Shown: positions 55,371-64,000 of the stretch, in pieces | Layout of the letters: each line of letters opens with the position of its first letter | How positions within the stretch are numbered: position 1 is the first letter of the stretch | Assembly (NCBI GenBank): GCA_947504205.1 | Contig: CANNGL010000003.1 | Span: 62,001 to 126,000 of the forward strand | Origin: an uncultured Litoreibacter sp. | Lineage (GTDB): Bacteria; Pseudomonadota; Alphaproteobacteria; Rhodobacterales; Rhodobacteraceae | Length of the DNA stretch: 64,000 nucleotides | Direction: 5' to 3' | The notes under the pieces: generated by a model | Databases searched by the model: none | The model's input: the letters and a program-made list of their open reading frames with translations, nothing else | Told to the model about the DNA's origin: nothing | Program-made: the position numbers and the translations under genes

Positions 55371-56360
55371 ATGGACAAATCGGCAGGACAAAACCGCGCG
55401 GTCGCGCATCTCTACCCACCACTTGATCCCTATGATCAACGAATGCTGGATGTAGGAGATGGACATCGCGTCTATGTCGAGCAATGTGGCAATCCCGATG
55501 GTATTCCCGTTGTGGTGTTGCATGGCGGACCGGGTGGAGGCTGCAGTCCAGCGATGCGCAGATACTTCGACCCCGCAGTTTATCGGATTGTTCTGTTTGA
55601 TCAGCGTGGGTGCGGACGTTCGCGCCCTCACGCTAGCGTTTCCGACAACACGACGTGGCATCTGATCCGCGATATCGAAAAGATCCGTACACTCTTTGAT
55701 ATCAAGAAGTGGACTGTTTTTGGTGGTAGTTGGGGCGCAACTCTGTCACTTCTTTATGCTGAAACTCATCCCGAGCGCGTATCTTACCTGATATTGCGGG
55801 GCGTGTTTCTGATGACCCAAGCTGAGCTTAACTGGTTCTATGGCGGCGCAGCAGGCCAGTTTTTCCCAGAGCAGTGGAAACGGTTCTCAAACCTTGTGCC
55901 GGAAGACGAGCACGACGACATGATCGCGGCTTATCACCGGCGCCTGTTTTCAGGAGATTTGCCACTAGAAACACGCTACGCCCGTGCTTGGGCTGGATGG
56001 GAAAATGCATTGGCGACAATGCAAACGAGCGGCGTGGCAGGCGAGAGCCCCGCAGAATATTCGCGTGCCTTTGCGCGGCTTGAAAATCACTACTTCACGA
56101 ACAAGGGTTTTTTAGAAACGGATGGCCAAATTCTCAAGAACCGGAATTTGATCGAGCATATACCTGCAACGATCGTGCAGGGCCGCTACGACATGATTTG
56201 CCCTCCTGCATCCGCCTTCAAGCTGGCTGATGGTTGGTCAAAAGCTGAGCTCAAAATGATCAGAGCTGCTGGTCACGCCTTGTCAGAACCCGGGATTACC
56301 GCAGAGCTGGTTGCAACCACGCGGCGCCTAAGGGATCGCGCCGATTTGCTGACGACCTAG
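55371..56360 (+). CDS. pip: Prolyl aminopeptidase (proline iminopeptidase)
   Basis: A 329-residue alpha/beta hydrolase of peptidase family S33 that removes N-terminal proline. Conserved: VLHGGPGGGCSPAMRRYFDP (oxyanion hole), DQRGCGRSRPHA, the nucleophile in FGGSWGATLSLLYAE, Asp in VQGRYDMICP and His in AAGHALSEP. It is cytosolic. A peptide-type ABC transporter starts 123 bases downstream, so the two may work in use of proline-containing peptides. Confidence 0.94.
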   Translation: MDKSAGQNRAVAHLYPPLDPYDQRMLDVGDGHRVYVEQCGNPDGIPVVVLHGGPGGGCSPAMRRYFDPAVYRIVLFDQRGCGRSRPHASVSDNTTWHLIRDIEKIRTLFDIKKWTVFGGSWGATLSLLYAETHPERVSYLILRGVFLMTQAELNWFYGGAAGQFFPEQWKRFSNLVPEDEHDDMIAAYHRRLFSGDLPLETRYARAWAGWENALATMQTSGVAGESPAEYSRAFARLENHYFTNKGFLETDGQILKNRNLIEHIPATIVQGRYDMICPPASAFKLADGWSKAELKMIRAAGHALSEPGITAELVATTRRLRDRADLLTT

Positions 56361-56370
56361 CCAATTTTTT

Positions 56371-56393
56371 CCGCAACTTGAGTCCAGTTGCGG
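56371..56393. terminator. Terminator after pip
   Basis: CCGCAACT (56371-56378) pairs with AGTTGCGG (56386-56393) over a seven-base loop. A T-run precedes (ATTTTTT) and TAAGTTTT follows, so it could act in both directions. It separates pip from the ABC operon. Confidence 0.65.
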
Positions 56394-56483
56394 TAAGTTT
56401 TCAGTCCTGAACGAACTCAGCGCTTTACAGGCATCTGAATTTGCTTACGCTTTTGATTACACGATCAGGGGAGTGTGCACGGC

Positions 56484-57488
56484 GTGGCCGGAATTCTAAA
56501 GATTGTAGCGCAGCGACTTGCGCTAGGACTAATCACACTTTTCGTTGTCTCTATCATAATCTTCGTAGCGGTTAATTTGCTGCCGGGTGATTTCGCCGAA
56601 GCCATACTTGGTCAGGGCGCAACTCCGGAATCAGTTGCAGCAATTCGAGAAGAGCTCGGCTTGGACCGGCCACCCGTTGTCAGATATCTTGAATGGCTTG
56701 GAAACGCAGTTCGGGGCGATCTGGGAACGCCAATGAGCCAAGCTCTGTTCTCAGCCTACTCGGGCAGCAATGCGGGGTCAGGCATCGGTACGGTTATGGA
56801 GCAGATCGCGCCACGGTTCCGCAACACCGTTTATCTCGCAGGCCTTTCTGCGGCAATCGCCGTTCCCATCTCGATTACTTTGGGAATTCTTACGGCGCTC
56901 TACCGGAACTCGGCCTTCGACCGTGCGATGAACATCTTTACGCTTAGCTCGATTTCCAGTCCGGAATTCTTCTTGGCCTATATCCTGATCTTGTTTCTCG
57001 CGGTTTTGAATCCCATTCTTCCATCGCTTTCCAACGTGAATGCCGAAATGAGCTTCTGGAGTTCGGAGCGTTTCGTGAAAACACTGCTTCCAGCACTGAC
57101 ACTCACACTAGTGGTAACAGCTCATATGATGCGCATGACCCGCGCGGCTATTATCAACCTTCTGGCCTCGCCATATATCGAGATGGCACGCCTGAAGGGT
57201 ATGAGCCCGATGCGCGTCATCGTGAAACATGCGCTGCCGAACGCCCTGGCTCCGATCATCAACGTTGTGGCCTTGAACCTTGCCTATCTTATCACCGGCG
57301 TTGTCGTGGTTGAGGTCGTCTTTGTTTATCCGGGAATTGGGCAGCTATTTGTGGATAGTGTGAAGATACGGGACATCCCGGTCGTGCAGGCCTGCTGCCT
57401 GATCTTTGCTGCTGCCTACATCCTGCTGAACCTGACCGCGGATATCATGTCGATTATTTCCAATCCACGCCTGAGGCACCCAAAATGA
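56484..57488 (+). CDS. Peptide/opine-type ABC transporter permease (DppB family)
   Basis: A 334-residue inner-membrane protein with about six helices and the DppB-type N-terminal domain (ILKIVAQRLALGLITLFVVS, VNLLPGDFAEAILGQ, EELGLDRPPVVRYLEWL) and cytoplasmic EAA-type loop (EMARLKGMSPMRVIVKHALPNAL). GTG 56484 is preferred because AGGGGAG lies ten bases upstream; GTG 56475 would be only one base away from that site. The end overlaps the next permease (ATGA). Confidence 0.92.
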   Translation: MAGILKIVAQRLALGLITLFVVSIIIFVAVNLLPGDFAEAILGQGATPESVAAIREELGLDRPPVVRYLEWLGNAVRGDLGTPMSQALFSAYSGSNAGSGIGTVMEQIAPRFRNTVYLAGLSAAIAVPISITLGILTALYRNSAFDRAMNIFTLSSISSPEFFLAYILILFLAVLNPILPSLSNVNAEMSFWSSERFVKTLLPALTLTLVVTAHMMRMTRAAIINLLASPYIEMARLKGMSPMRVIVKHALPNALAPIINVVALNLAYLITGVVVVEVVFVYPGIGQLFVDSVKIRDIPVVQACCLIFAAAYILLNLTADIMSIISNPRLRHPK

Positions 57489-58687
57489 GTGTTTGGATGT
57501 GGATTCTAACCATACTTATCGTCATTCTCGCCGGCGGCTGGATGTTCCGAAAAGTCGGGCAAATAACTTCAGGCAACACACCTTACTTTCGTGACATGCC
57601 ATATGGGGTCGCTGTTGGATATGTTGCTGCAGCTTTGACCCTACTATTTGTTATCACAACATATATCAAAGCGCTGAGCGCCGAGCCCGGTGCAGAAGCA
57701 AACAAGTACTTCTTTTTCAAACTTGCGATACACTTTTTGCTGATCTCAGCAGTGGCTGCATGGGTGTTCCGTTGGCTCGGGCGCCAAATCGGCACAGCAG
57801 GAACGCGAAAGCTATTCCGCCAAATGCCACTGACTGCGTCCTTTGGTATTTTGGTCATCATCCTTTACGCACTGACTGCAATATTTGCGGGAGCCATCGC
57901 GCCATATGGCCAGGAGGAAATCCTTGGCAACGCCAATGTCGTGCCAGGTGGTGATCCCAATATAGGCGGTGACCCCAAATATCCGCTTGGGACCGATCAG
58001 ATTGGTCGAGATATTCTGAGCCGTTTGATCTTCGGCGCTCAAAATACAGTTGGCATTGCGTTTGCGACGACATGCCTTGCGTTCTTTATCGGGGCATCCC
58101 TGGGTTTTCTCGCCGCAACTTTAGGCGGATGGCTTGATCAACTGCTGAGCCGAGCCGTCGATGCGCTGATGGCAATCCCAGCGCTGATTTTTGCCCTGCT
58201 CTTGATGACCATTGCAGCGGTCTGGGCCAACAAATTCGGGATACCGCTGACGTTATTTATGGTTGTGATCATCGCTGTCATTGATGCGACGCGGGTATTT
58301 CGTTTGGCACGCGCGGTGGGAACTTCGATCGTAGTCATGGATTACATTGAAGCTGCAAAACTGCGCGGTGAAGGTCTGACGTATCTTATTTTCAGGGAGA
58401 TATTGCCTAACGCGACCGCACCACTGCTTGCTGAGTTCGGCCTGCGCTTCTGCTTTGTTTTCCTCACAATTGCATCTCTCAGCTTTCTCGGTGTGGGAAT
58501 TCAACCGCCATTGGCTGATTGGGGCACGATGGTGCGTGACCTCGGGCAGTTTATCAATTTTGCGCAGTTTGCTCCACAAGTTGCACTGACACCTCTACTG
58601 GCTGCCAGCGCTATCGCGCTACTGACCGTGGCCGTGAACTTCGTCGTGGATTGGATGTTGCATAGATCATCGGGGCTAAAAGAATGA
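57485..58687 (+). CDS. Peptide-type ABC transporter permease (DppC family) with N-terminal extension
   Basis: A 400-residue permease, about 100 residues longer than usual DppC. The extra N-terminal part (residues 1-110) contributes about three membrane helices (MWILTILIVILAGG, VAVGYVAAALTLLFVI, LAIHFLLISAVAAWVF). The normal DppC part begins near residue 115 (LTASFGILVIILYALTAIFA, KYPLGTDQIGRDILSRLIFGAQ) with EAA loop EAAKLRGEGLTYLIFREILPNA. Such long forms recur in marine alphaproteobacteria, as I recall. It is coupled to both neighbours by overlaps. Confidence 0.92.
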   Translation: MSVWMWILTILIVILAGGWMFRKVGQITSGNTPYFRDMPYGVAVGYVAAALTLLFVITTYIKALSAEPGAEANKYFFFKLAIHFLLISAVAAWVFRWLGRQIGTAGTRKLFRQMPLTASFGILVIILYALTAIFAGAIAPYGQEEILGNANVVPGGDPNIGGDPKYPLGTDQIGRDILSRLIFGAQNTVGIAFATTCLAFFIGASLGFLAATLGGWLDQLLSRAVDALMAIPALIFALLLMTIAAVWANKFGIPLTLFMVVIIAVIDATRVFRLARAVGTSIVVMDYIEAAKLRGEGLTYLIFREILPNATAPLLAEFGLRFCFVFLTIASLSFLGVGIQPPLADWGTMVRDLGQFINFAQFAPQVALTPLLAASAIALLTVAVNFVVDWMLHRSSGLKE

Positions 58688-60330
58688 GCGATCCTTTAGT
58701 CAAAATTCGCGATTTGAAAATCGAAGGTCGTTCCGACGAGACATGGACTCCCATTATCAATGGCGTTGATCTTGATTTGAACAGGGGCGAGGTGCTCGGA
58801 CTCATCGGCGAATCCGGTGCTGGCAAATCGACAATTGGTCTGGCCGCGATGGGATTCACCCGAGATGGCGTTCGCATCTCAGGTGGCAGCGTAGAGTTCG
58901 ATGGCATCGACTTGCTTGGCGCGTCAGCAGCGGTAAAGCGTGGCCTTCTGGGCAAGCGTATTGCCTATGTGGCGCAATCAGCGGCTGCCAGCTTTAACCC
59001 TGCCCATAAGCTTATTGACCAACACACCGAAGCACCGACGCAGCACAACGTATCGTCCCGCTCCGAAAGCGTGCAGGATGGAGTTGAGCTATATCGGCGC
59101 TTGCGACTCCCAAACCCCGATGAAATCGGTTTCCGCTATCCTCACCAGGTCTCTGGCGGACAACTGCAGCGCGCGATGACCGCCATGGCGATGTCTTGCC
59201 GTCCTGACTTGATCATCTTTGATGAGCCAACAACTGCACTGGACGTCACAACACAGATCGAGGTTCTCGCCGCAATTCGCGATATCGTGGAGCAGTTTGA
59301 TACAGCAGCGATTTACATCACGCATGACCTTGCGGTCGTTGCTCAGATGGCTGACAAAATTAAAGTTCTGCTCAAGGGCGATGAGGTCGAAGAGGCCGAT
59401 ACCCGGACCATGCTATCTGCGCCAACACAGGACTATACGAAGTCGCTTTGGGCGGTGCGCAGCTTCGAGAGACCCAAGAAACCTGCCGTGCTTACAACGG
59501 CGACGCCGATCGTAAGCGTATGTGGAGTCACGGCAGCTTATGGCAAAATCGACGTTTTGCACGACGTCAGCTTCGACATTCACCAGGGACGGACCGTTGC
59601 CGTTGTGGGCGAAAGCGGTTCGGGAAAATCTACAACGGCGCGATGTATAACTGGTCTTTTGCCACCTCGAATTGGCCATATCGAATTTGACGGCGTCGAG
59701 ATGCCTCTCGACTATCGCAAAAGGAACAAAGATCAACTCCGTCAGGCGCAGATGATCTATCAAATGGCAGACACAGCGCTTAACCCGCGAAAATCCATTG
59801 GCGAGATTATTGGCCGCCCCGTTGAATTTTATATGGGTCTCAAAGGACGTGAGAAGCGCAAGCGCGTAGAAGACTTGCTTGCGGAGATCGAACTGGAGCC
59901 GACGCAATATATTGATCGCCTGCCGTCTGAACTGTCGGGCGGCCAGAAGCAGCGCATCGGTATCGCACGGGCCTTGGCGGCCGAACCCAAGTTCATCATT
60001 TGTGATGAAGTCACATCGGCGCTCGACCAACTGGTCGCTGAAGGTATCCTGAAACTACTCGCCAAACTCCAAGATGAGCTAGGATTATCTTATATGTTTA
60101 TTACGCATGACCTTGCGACGGTTCGTGCAATCGCAGACGAGGTTGTGGTGATGAAAGATGGTGAAGTGGTGGAGCAAGGTGAGAAAGCCGCGATGTTCCA
60201 GCCCCCGCACCATCCTTATACCGACCTTCTGCTCAGCTCGGTTCCGGAAATGGATCCAGACTGGCTGTCAAATCTGCTGAACGAACGCGGAGTTGATAAC
60301 ATCGGCGATGCAGCAGTTGATAAGATGTAA
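58684..60330 (+). CDS. Peptide-type ABC transporter ATPase, two domains fused (DppD-DppF)
   Basis: A 548-residue protein with two full ATPase domains. Domain 1: Walker [10 protein letters not shown], signature VSGGQLQRA, Walker [14 protein letters not shown]. Domain 2 (from residue ~275): Walker [10 protein letters not shown], signature [12 protein letters not shown], Walker [14 protein letters not shown]. Both sites look competent. It powers the two permeases. The start overlaps the permease stop, and the binding-protein gene follows after an 84-base gap. Confidence 0.94.
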   Translation: MSDPLVKIRDLKIEGRSDETWTPIINGVDLDLNRGEVLGLIGESGAGKSTIGLAAMGFTRDGVRISGGSVEFDGIDLLGASAAVKRGLLGKRIAYVAQSAAASFNPAHKLIDQHTEAPTQHNVSSRSESVQDGVELYRRLRLPNPDEIGFRYPHQVSGGQLQRAMTAMAMSCRPDLIIFDEPTTALDVTTQIEVLAAIRDIVEQFDTAAIYITHDLAVVAQMADKIKVLLKGDEVEEADTRTMLSAPTQDYTKSLWAVRSFERPKKPAVLTTATPIVSVCGVTAAYGKIDVLHDVSFDIHQGRTVAVVGESGSGKSTTARCITGLLPPRIGHIEFDGVEMPLDYRKRNKDQLRQAQMIYQMADTALNPRKSIGEIIGRPVEFYMGLKGREKRKRVEDLLAEIELEPTQYIDRLPSELSGGQKQRIGIARALAAEPKFIICDEVTSALDQLVAEGILKLLAKLQDELGLSYMFITHDLATVRAIADEVVVMKDGEVVEQGEKAAMFQPPHHPYTDLLLSSVPEMDPDWLSNLLNERGVDNIGDAAVDKM

Positions 60331-60414
60331 TTCGAATCGCCCTTGCTTCGCTTGAGGCTTGGGTCAACAACAGGCGGCGCTAGCTGCCATACCAACCAAC
60401 TGGGAGACGACCAA

Positions 60415-61959
60415 ATGTCACAAATTAGCAGACGCGGACTACTCAAGTCCGGTGTTGCCGCTGGTGTACTTGCTGCCACCGGCTTGCCTGTTCAGGCACA
60501 AGCGAAGCGCGGGGGAACGCTTCGTGTCGGCCTGCAGGGTGCAAACACCTCTGATACATGGGATGGCCGCACGCATTCCGATATTTTCATGATCGCAGCA
60601 GCGCACGGTACAGTTTTTGACTGCCTGACCGAAGTCGCGGCCGACGGATCGCTGAAGGGCGAGTTGGCGGAAAGCTGGGAAGCCAGCGCTGACGCCAAGA
60701 CCTGGACCTTCAACCTGCGTCAAGGCGTGACTTTCCACAATGGCAAAGCCTTTGGCGCAGACGATGTGATTGCATCGCTAGAAATGCACACAGCAGAAGG
60801 CGCGAAATCGGCAGCGAAACCCATTGTCTCGGCAATCTCTGAGATGAAAAAGATGAATGATCATCAGGTTCAGTTCACTTTGGAGTCGGGTAACGCAGAC
60901 TTCCCGTTCCTGATGTCGGACTACCACATCCTGATGTTCCCAGCCGGCCAAATTGAAGAAGCCATCGAAAAAGGCATTGGGACCGGTCTTTACAAAGTCG
61001 AGAACTTCGATCCGGGCGTGCGCCTCGTCGTCAGCCGTGTCGATAGTCACTACAAGGACGGAACAGCCGGTTGGTTCGACTCTATCGAATTTATCGCGAT
61101 CAATGACAACGGCGCACGTATGAACGCGCTGATGACTGGTCAAGTTGACGTTGTGAACCGGGTCGATTTCAAAATCGAAACACTGATGAAAGCAAATCCG
61201 TCGATTGCTATTCAGGAAGTTACCGGTAACCAGCACTACACCTTCCCAATGCTGACAGGGACTGATCCTTTCACCGACATGAATGTCCGGAAGGCTCTAA
61301 AGCATGCAATTGACCGCCAGGAAATGGTCGACAAGATCCTTCAAGGCCACGGCCAAGTCGGCAACGACCATCCAATCGGGCCTGCAAACCAGTATTTTCA
61401 TGCTGATCTAGAGCAGAATGACTACGATCTCGACAAGGCGAAGTTCTACATGAAAGAGGCCGGGATGGACTCGATCAACATCGCGTTGTCAGCTTCCGAT
61501 GCAGCCTTTACCGGTGCGGTCGATGCAGCGCAGTTGTATCAGTCCTCTGCCAAAGGTGCCGGTATTAACATCGAAGTGGTTCAGGAACCTGCCGACGGTT
61601 ACTGGTCCAATGTCTGGCTTAAAAAGCCTTGGTGCGCTTGCTACTGGTCAGGCCGCGCAACCGAAGATTGGATGTTCGCGACAGCTTATGAGAGCGGTGT
61701 GCCATGGAACGATACCGGCTGGGAAAACGCACGCTTCCAAGAGCTTCTGCTAACCGGTCGTGCGGAGCTTGATAGCGGAAAGCGGAAAGACATCTACCAT
61801 GAAATGCAGGCCATCATGTCTGCTGAAGGTGGCACTGTCGTTCCAATGTACGCAAACTACGTGCAAGCTTTGAACACCAAGATCGCCACGCCTGATGCCA
61901 TTGGTAATCTCTGGCAGATGGACAATGCTCGGATGGCGGAACGCTGGTGGTTCGCGTAA
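60415..61959 (+). CDS. Peptide-type ABC transporter substrate-binding protein (DppA/SBP_bac_5), Tat signal
   Basis: A 514-residue periplasmic binding protein. The N-terminus has a twin-arginine signal (SRRGLLKSGVAAGVLAATG) instead of the usual Sec signal. The SBP_bac_5 fold shows LAESWEASADAKTWTFNLRQGVTFHNGKAFGADDV and DMNVRKALKHAIDRQEMVDKIL. ATG 60415 has GGGAG upstream; the frame to 60343 is rejected. The ligand is probably a peptide or similar compound. It ends at a strong terminator. Confidence 0.94.
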   Translation: MSQISRRGLLKSGVAAGVLAATGLPVQAQAKRGGTLRVGLQGANTSDTWDGRTHSDIFMIAAAHGTVFDCLTEVAADGSLKGELAESWEASADAKTWTFNLRQGVTFHNGKAFGADDVIASLEMHTAEGAKSAAKPIVSAISEMKKMNDHQVQFTLESGNADFPFLMSDYHILMFPAGQIEEAIEKGIGTGLYKVENFDPGVRLVVSRVDSHYKDGTAGWFDSIEFIAINDNGARMNALMTGQVDVVNRVDFKIETLMKANPSIAIQEVTGNQHYTFPMLTGTDPFTDMNVRKALKHAIDRQEMVDKILQGHGQVGNDHPIGPANQYFHADLEQNDYDLDKAKFYMKEAGMDSINIALSASDAAFTGAVDAAQLYQSSAKGAGINIEVVQEPADGYWSNVWLKKPWCACYWSGRATEDWMFATAYESGVPWNDTGWENARFQELLLTGRAELDSGKRKDIYHEMQAIMSAEGGTVVPMYANYVQALNTKIATPDAIGNLWQMDNARMAERWWFA

Positions 61960-61984
61960 TCTGCGCCCGGTAGCAACCAATACA

Positions 61985-62009
61985 AAAGCCCCGCTCTATG
62001 CGGGGCTTT
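61985..62009 (+). terminator. Rho-independent terminator of the peptide ABC operon
   Basis: AAAGCCCCGC (61985-61994) and GCGGGGCTTT (62000-62009) form a ten-pair stem with a five-base loop, followed by TT. It lies 26 bases after the binding-protein stop. Confidence 0.9.
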
Positions 62010-62044
62010 TTCGTATGATACCATGTTAAACAAGGAGGCGTGCT

Positions 62045-62674
62045 ATGACCGAAAAACCAGTTGTTGAAATGCGTGAAGACGGACCGTTGATTGTAAAACA
62101 CGCAACCGGCCTACAAGGGCCCGGCGGCGCAGAGATGGAAACGAAAGAGGTCATGGCGCTGTGCCGTTGTGGCCAGTCCAAAAAGAAACCGTTTTGTGAT
62201 GGCTCGCATAACGACTCTGGGTTCTCCAGCGCCAATCAGCACGACGCCTCGGGCGCGGATCGTGAGATTGTTTATGACGGTGATCCGATTTCTATCGCCT
62301 ATAATCCACGTATCTGTTCGCATGCAGCCGAATGTGTGCGGATGTCGCGTGCGGCTTTCGATCCTAAACGCAAACCATGGTGTAAACCAGAAGAAGCCGG
62401 TGCAGATCAGTTGGAGGCAATCGTCGAAGTTTGTCCATCAGGCGCGTTGAGGGCGATCCGCCACGAGGAAGACACACACCACATTGCGGAGCGACCAACC
62501 GTCATAATTCAAAAAGATGGTCCGTATTGGGTCACCAAAGCGGATATAGATGCCCAAATTCCCGGAATTGGGGGCACAAAGGACAAATACGTTCTCTGCA
62601 GATGTGGTCTGTCAGGCAATAAGCCGTATTGTGATGGGTCGCACTTCAATCAGTCTTGGCGAGATGATAGCTAG
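62045..62674 (+). CDS. CDGSH - Fer4_19 - CDGSH iron-sulfur protein
   Basis: A 209-residue protein with three cofactor sites. Residues ~39-54 and ~186-201 are CDGSH motifs (CRCGQSKKKPFCDGSH and CRCGLSGNKPYCDGSH), each binding a 2Fe-2S cluster by three Cys and one His. Between them (~80-140) is a Fer4_19 domain with CSHAAECVRM and EVCPSGALRAIR. No signal peptide. Proteins of this plan probably act in redox or electron transfer, but no reaction is known. GGAGG lies upstream of ATG 62045. It stands alone between terminators. Confidence 0.9.
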   Translation: MTEKPVVEMREDGPLIVKHATGLQGPGGAEMETKEVMALCRCGQSKKKPFCDGSHNDSGFSSANQHDASGADREIVYDGDPISIAYNPRICSHAAECVRMSRAAFDPKRKPWCKPEEAGADQLEAIVEVCPSGALRAIRHEEDTHHIAERPTVIIQKDGPYWVTKADIDAQIPGIGGTKDKYVLCRCGLSGNKPYCDGSHFNQSWRDDS

Positions 62675-62688
62675 CCCGCGGTAGAATT

Positions 62689-62717
62689 AGGGCGCTCCGC
62701 ACTGTACGGAGCGCCCT
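62689..62717. terminator. Terminator after the CDGSH gene
   Basis: AGGGCGCTCCG (62689-62699) pairs with CGGAGCGCCCT (62707-62717), a perfect 11-pair stem followed by TTT. It lies 14 bases after the stop and 13 bases from the end of the convergent 38-codon gene. Confidence 0.9.
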
Positions 62718-62730
62718 TTTACATTCAGGC

Positions 62731-62847
62731 TTACATGTCAGCCTCGGCAAGGCGCTTCTTCATTGTGCGCATCATGACAAGATACATCAGCGCGACGCCG
62801 CACAGAAAAGCACCGCCGCCAACGCTTGCCAAAAGTCCAAAGCTCAT
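62731..62847 (-). CDS. 38-residue single-helix membrane protein
   Basis: A small gene with ATG at 62847 and TAA at 62733-62731. A strong ribosome site (AAGGAAGG) is nine bases upstream. The product has a membrane helix (residues ~4-26, SFGLLASVGGGAFLCGVALMYLVMM without the first and last turns) and a basic, then acidic tail (MRTMKKRLAEADM). It converges on the CDGSH gene with a shared hairpin between. I see no homology; its role is unknown. Confidence 0.7.
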   Translation of the reverse strand: MSFGLLASVGGGAFLCGVALMYLVMMRTMKKRLAEADM

Positions 62848-62984
62848 AATATTTCCTTCCTTGGTCCCTCTGATAGAGTGATGGTTAATTGTTGAATACG
62901 GCTGATTTTTGTCGGGAATTGGGAGGCAGGATTAACAGATTGTCATTCTTGTGACGTTAGACCTTGCAGACTCACCGTGTCAGA

Positions 62985-63076
62985 CGTATATCCCCCTCAA
63001 CAGCGGCGTGCTGGCTTCCACCCCAGCGCTCCACCGGGAAACATCAACGGGCCGCGCGCCCGTTTTTTTTTATGTT
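62985..63076 (+). promoter_or_regulatory. rimP leader with attenuator
   Basis: The leader of the rimP-nusA operon. It contains an inner hairpin (GCTGG 63010-63014 with CCAGC 63023-63027) and, nine bases before rimP, a terminator: ACGGGC (63047-63052) with GCCCGT (63058-63063), then a nine-T tract. This fits the alphaproteobacterial rimP leader, a proposed attenuator. The operon makes NusA, which itself affects termination, so feedback control is plausible. Confidence 0.78.
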
Positions 63077-63084
63077 TGGAAGAT

Positions 63085-63660
63085 ATGTCAGATCTGATCG
63101 CAAAAGCTGCAATAGATCGCCGCATTGCTGAAATCGCCCAACCAGTGATTGAAAGCTTGGGGTATGAGCTTGTCCGCGTGCGTTTGATGTCAGGAAAAAC
63201 CTCTGTTCTGCAAATCATGGCTGAGAAGCCAGAAGGCGGCATCGAAGTCGATGACTGCGCGAAAATCTCGACCGAGCTTTCAGCCGTGCTGGACGTCGAA
63301 GACCCTATCGCGGATGTTTATTCCCTTGAGGTGTCGAGCCCAGGTATCGACCGGCCTTTGACCCGCCTCAAAGATTTCGACATGTGGAACGGTTATGAAG
63401 CGAAGCTGGAAACCGACGAGCTTATCGACGGGCGGCGACGCTTCAAAGGTCAAATCGCCGGAACCGAAGGCGACGAGGTTCTGATCGAGATTGAAGAAGG
63501 TACTATCGGATTGAGATTCGACTGGCTGTTAGACGCCAAGCTTGTTTTGACTGACGAATTGATCCGCGATGTTTTGAAGTCCCGCAAGGACGCGGGCGAG
63601 ATAGATGAAACCCAGTTCGACGAAGTGCAGGAAATCGTCGAAGGTGAAGGAGATTCCTGA
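63085..63660 (+). CDS. rimP: Ribosome maturation factor RimP
   Basis: A 191-residue factor needed for 30S assembly. N-terminal domain ([34 protein letters not shown]) and [15 protein letters not shown] are signatures; the C-terminal Sm-like domain follows. The frame is open to 62977, but that part covers the leader terminator, so ATG 63085 is used (weak GGAAG upstream). Its stop overlaps the nusA start (TGATG). Confidence 0.95.
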   Translation: MSDLIAKAAIDRRIAEIAQPVIESLGYELVRVRLMSGKTSVLQIMAEKPEGGIEVDDCAKISTELSAVLDVEDPIADVYSLEVSSPGIDRPLTRLKDFDMWNGYEAKLETDELIDGRRRFKGQIAGTEGDEVLIEIEEGTIGLRFDWLLDAKLVLTDELIRDVLKSRKDAGEIDETQFDEVQEIVEGEGDS

Positions 63661-64000
63661 TGGCTATTACGTCTGCAAACCAGCTTGAACTATTGCAAAC
63701 AGCGGAAGCCGTTGCGCGCGAAAAGATGATCGACCCGGAACTGGTGGTGGAAGCGATGGAAGAGTCGCTCGCCCGTGCCGCAAAATCCCGCTACGGCGCT
63801 GAGCTGGATATTCGGGTAGCGATCGACCGCAAAACTGGCAAGGCCACATTCACTCGCGTCCGCACCGTCGTCGAAGACGACGAGGTCGAGAATGACCGTG
63901 CTGAGCTAACAGTTGATCAAGCTAAAGATTATTTGGACGACCCATCGGTGGGCGACACGATTATCGATGAAGTTCCACCCGTTGAAATGGGCCGGATCGC
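63660..64000 (+). CDS. nusA: Transcription termination/antitermination factor NusA, 5' part
   Basis: The first ~113 codons are visible; the gene continues past the right edge. The N-terminal RNA-polymerase-binding domain reads ANQLELLQTAEAVAREKMID, ELVVEAMEESLARAAKSRYG and RVAIDRKTGKATFTRVRTV, matching NusA. Start ATG 63660 overlaps the rimP stop. rimP-nusA order is the classical one; infB would be expected beyond the window. Confidence 0.95.
   Translation, partial: MAITSANQLELLQTAEAVAREKMIDPELVVEAMEESLARAAKSRYGAELDIRVAIDRKTGKATFTRVRTVVEDDEVENDRAELTVDQAKDYLDDPSVGDTIIDEVPPVEMGRI

Noticed and set aside
62977-63084. N-terminal extension of RimP
   Set aside because: The extension runs through the attenuator hairpin and T-tract and has no family match; ATG 63085 is the normal start.

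Overview
The window looks like an ordinary stretch of chromosome from an alphaproteobacterium of the Roseobacter/Rhodobacteraceae group. Several features point there: the gene families (CDGSH/Fer4_19 protein, Hint-domain protein, IalB-like secreted protein, DctPQM TRAP transporter, Rhizobium-type L-asparaginase), the rimP leader attenuator typical of alphaproteobacteria, and the many ATGA/GTGA start-stop overlaps. I see no rRNA, tRNA, CRISPR array, insertion sequence, prophage or integron. No gap without a gene exceeds 300 bases; the longest is 36442-36734.

Layout. 1-2.8 kb (minus): an ACSF2-like acyl-CoA synthetase, a tiny two-helix membrane protein and the start of a beta-helix repeat protein. 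3-10.6 kb: a BktB-type thiolase, then a malonate module made of a divergent GntR repressor (matR), TRAP transporter (matPQM), malonyl-CoA decarboxylase (matA) and malonyl-CoA synthetase (matB). A perfect palindrome in the matR-matP gap is the likely MatR operator. 10.7-16.6 kb: soluble hybrid histidine kinase, asparaginase, IalB-like protein, degenerate Hint protein, rlmN. 16.6-22.6 kb: a small signal-peptide protein, two YkuD L,D-transpeptidases around a CAP lipoprotein, the translationally coupled GST-queG-epimerase operon, mtgA and an I78 inhibitor lipoprotein. 22.6-26.2 kb: a TetR regulator with four operator-like repeats shared with a small secreted protein, an AEC carrier, fghA and a HAD phosphatase.

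26.2-36.4 kb: zapE; CPBP protease-accD-folC (minus); ilvD; a lipoprotein; two conserved unknowns; a FadH-type dienoyl-CoA reductase. 36.7-45.4 kb: LysR regulator; a minus-strand set (molybdopterin-binding protein, GNAT, AhpD-like, OmpA-like); sfsA-map-radC; a periplasmic PstS-like/OmpA fusion with an unknown secreted neighbour. 45.5-55.3 kb: secA, parvulin, argJ-mutT, an overlooked 40-residue gene, hemH, an NDUFAF5-like methyltransferase, comF, grxC, a MarR regulator, ubiG. 55.4-64 kb: prolyl iminopeptidase next to a complete peptide ABC transporter, the CDGSH protein, a 38-residue membrane protein, then rimP and the start of nusA behind an attenuator.

Taken together, the window carries housekeeping functions (translation, envelope, cofactors, amino acids) mixed with uptake modules for malonate and peptides. 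I found no clear new defence or mobile system. The less familiar material is the TetR repeat-operator locus, the PstS-OmpA fusion, the degenerate Hint protein, the CDGSH sandwich protein and two small genes of 38 and 40 codons.
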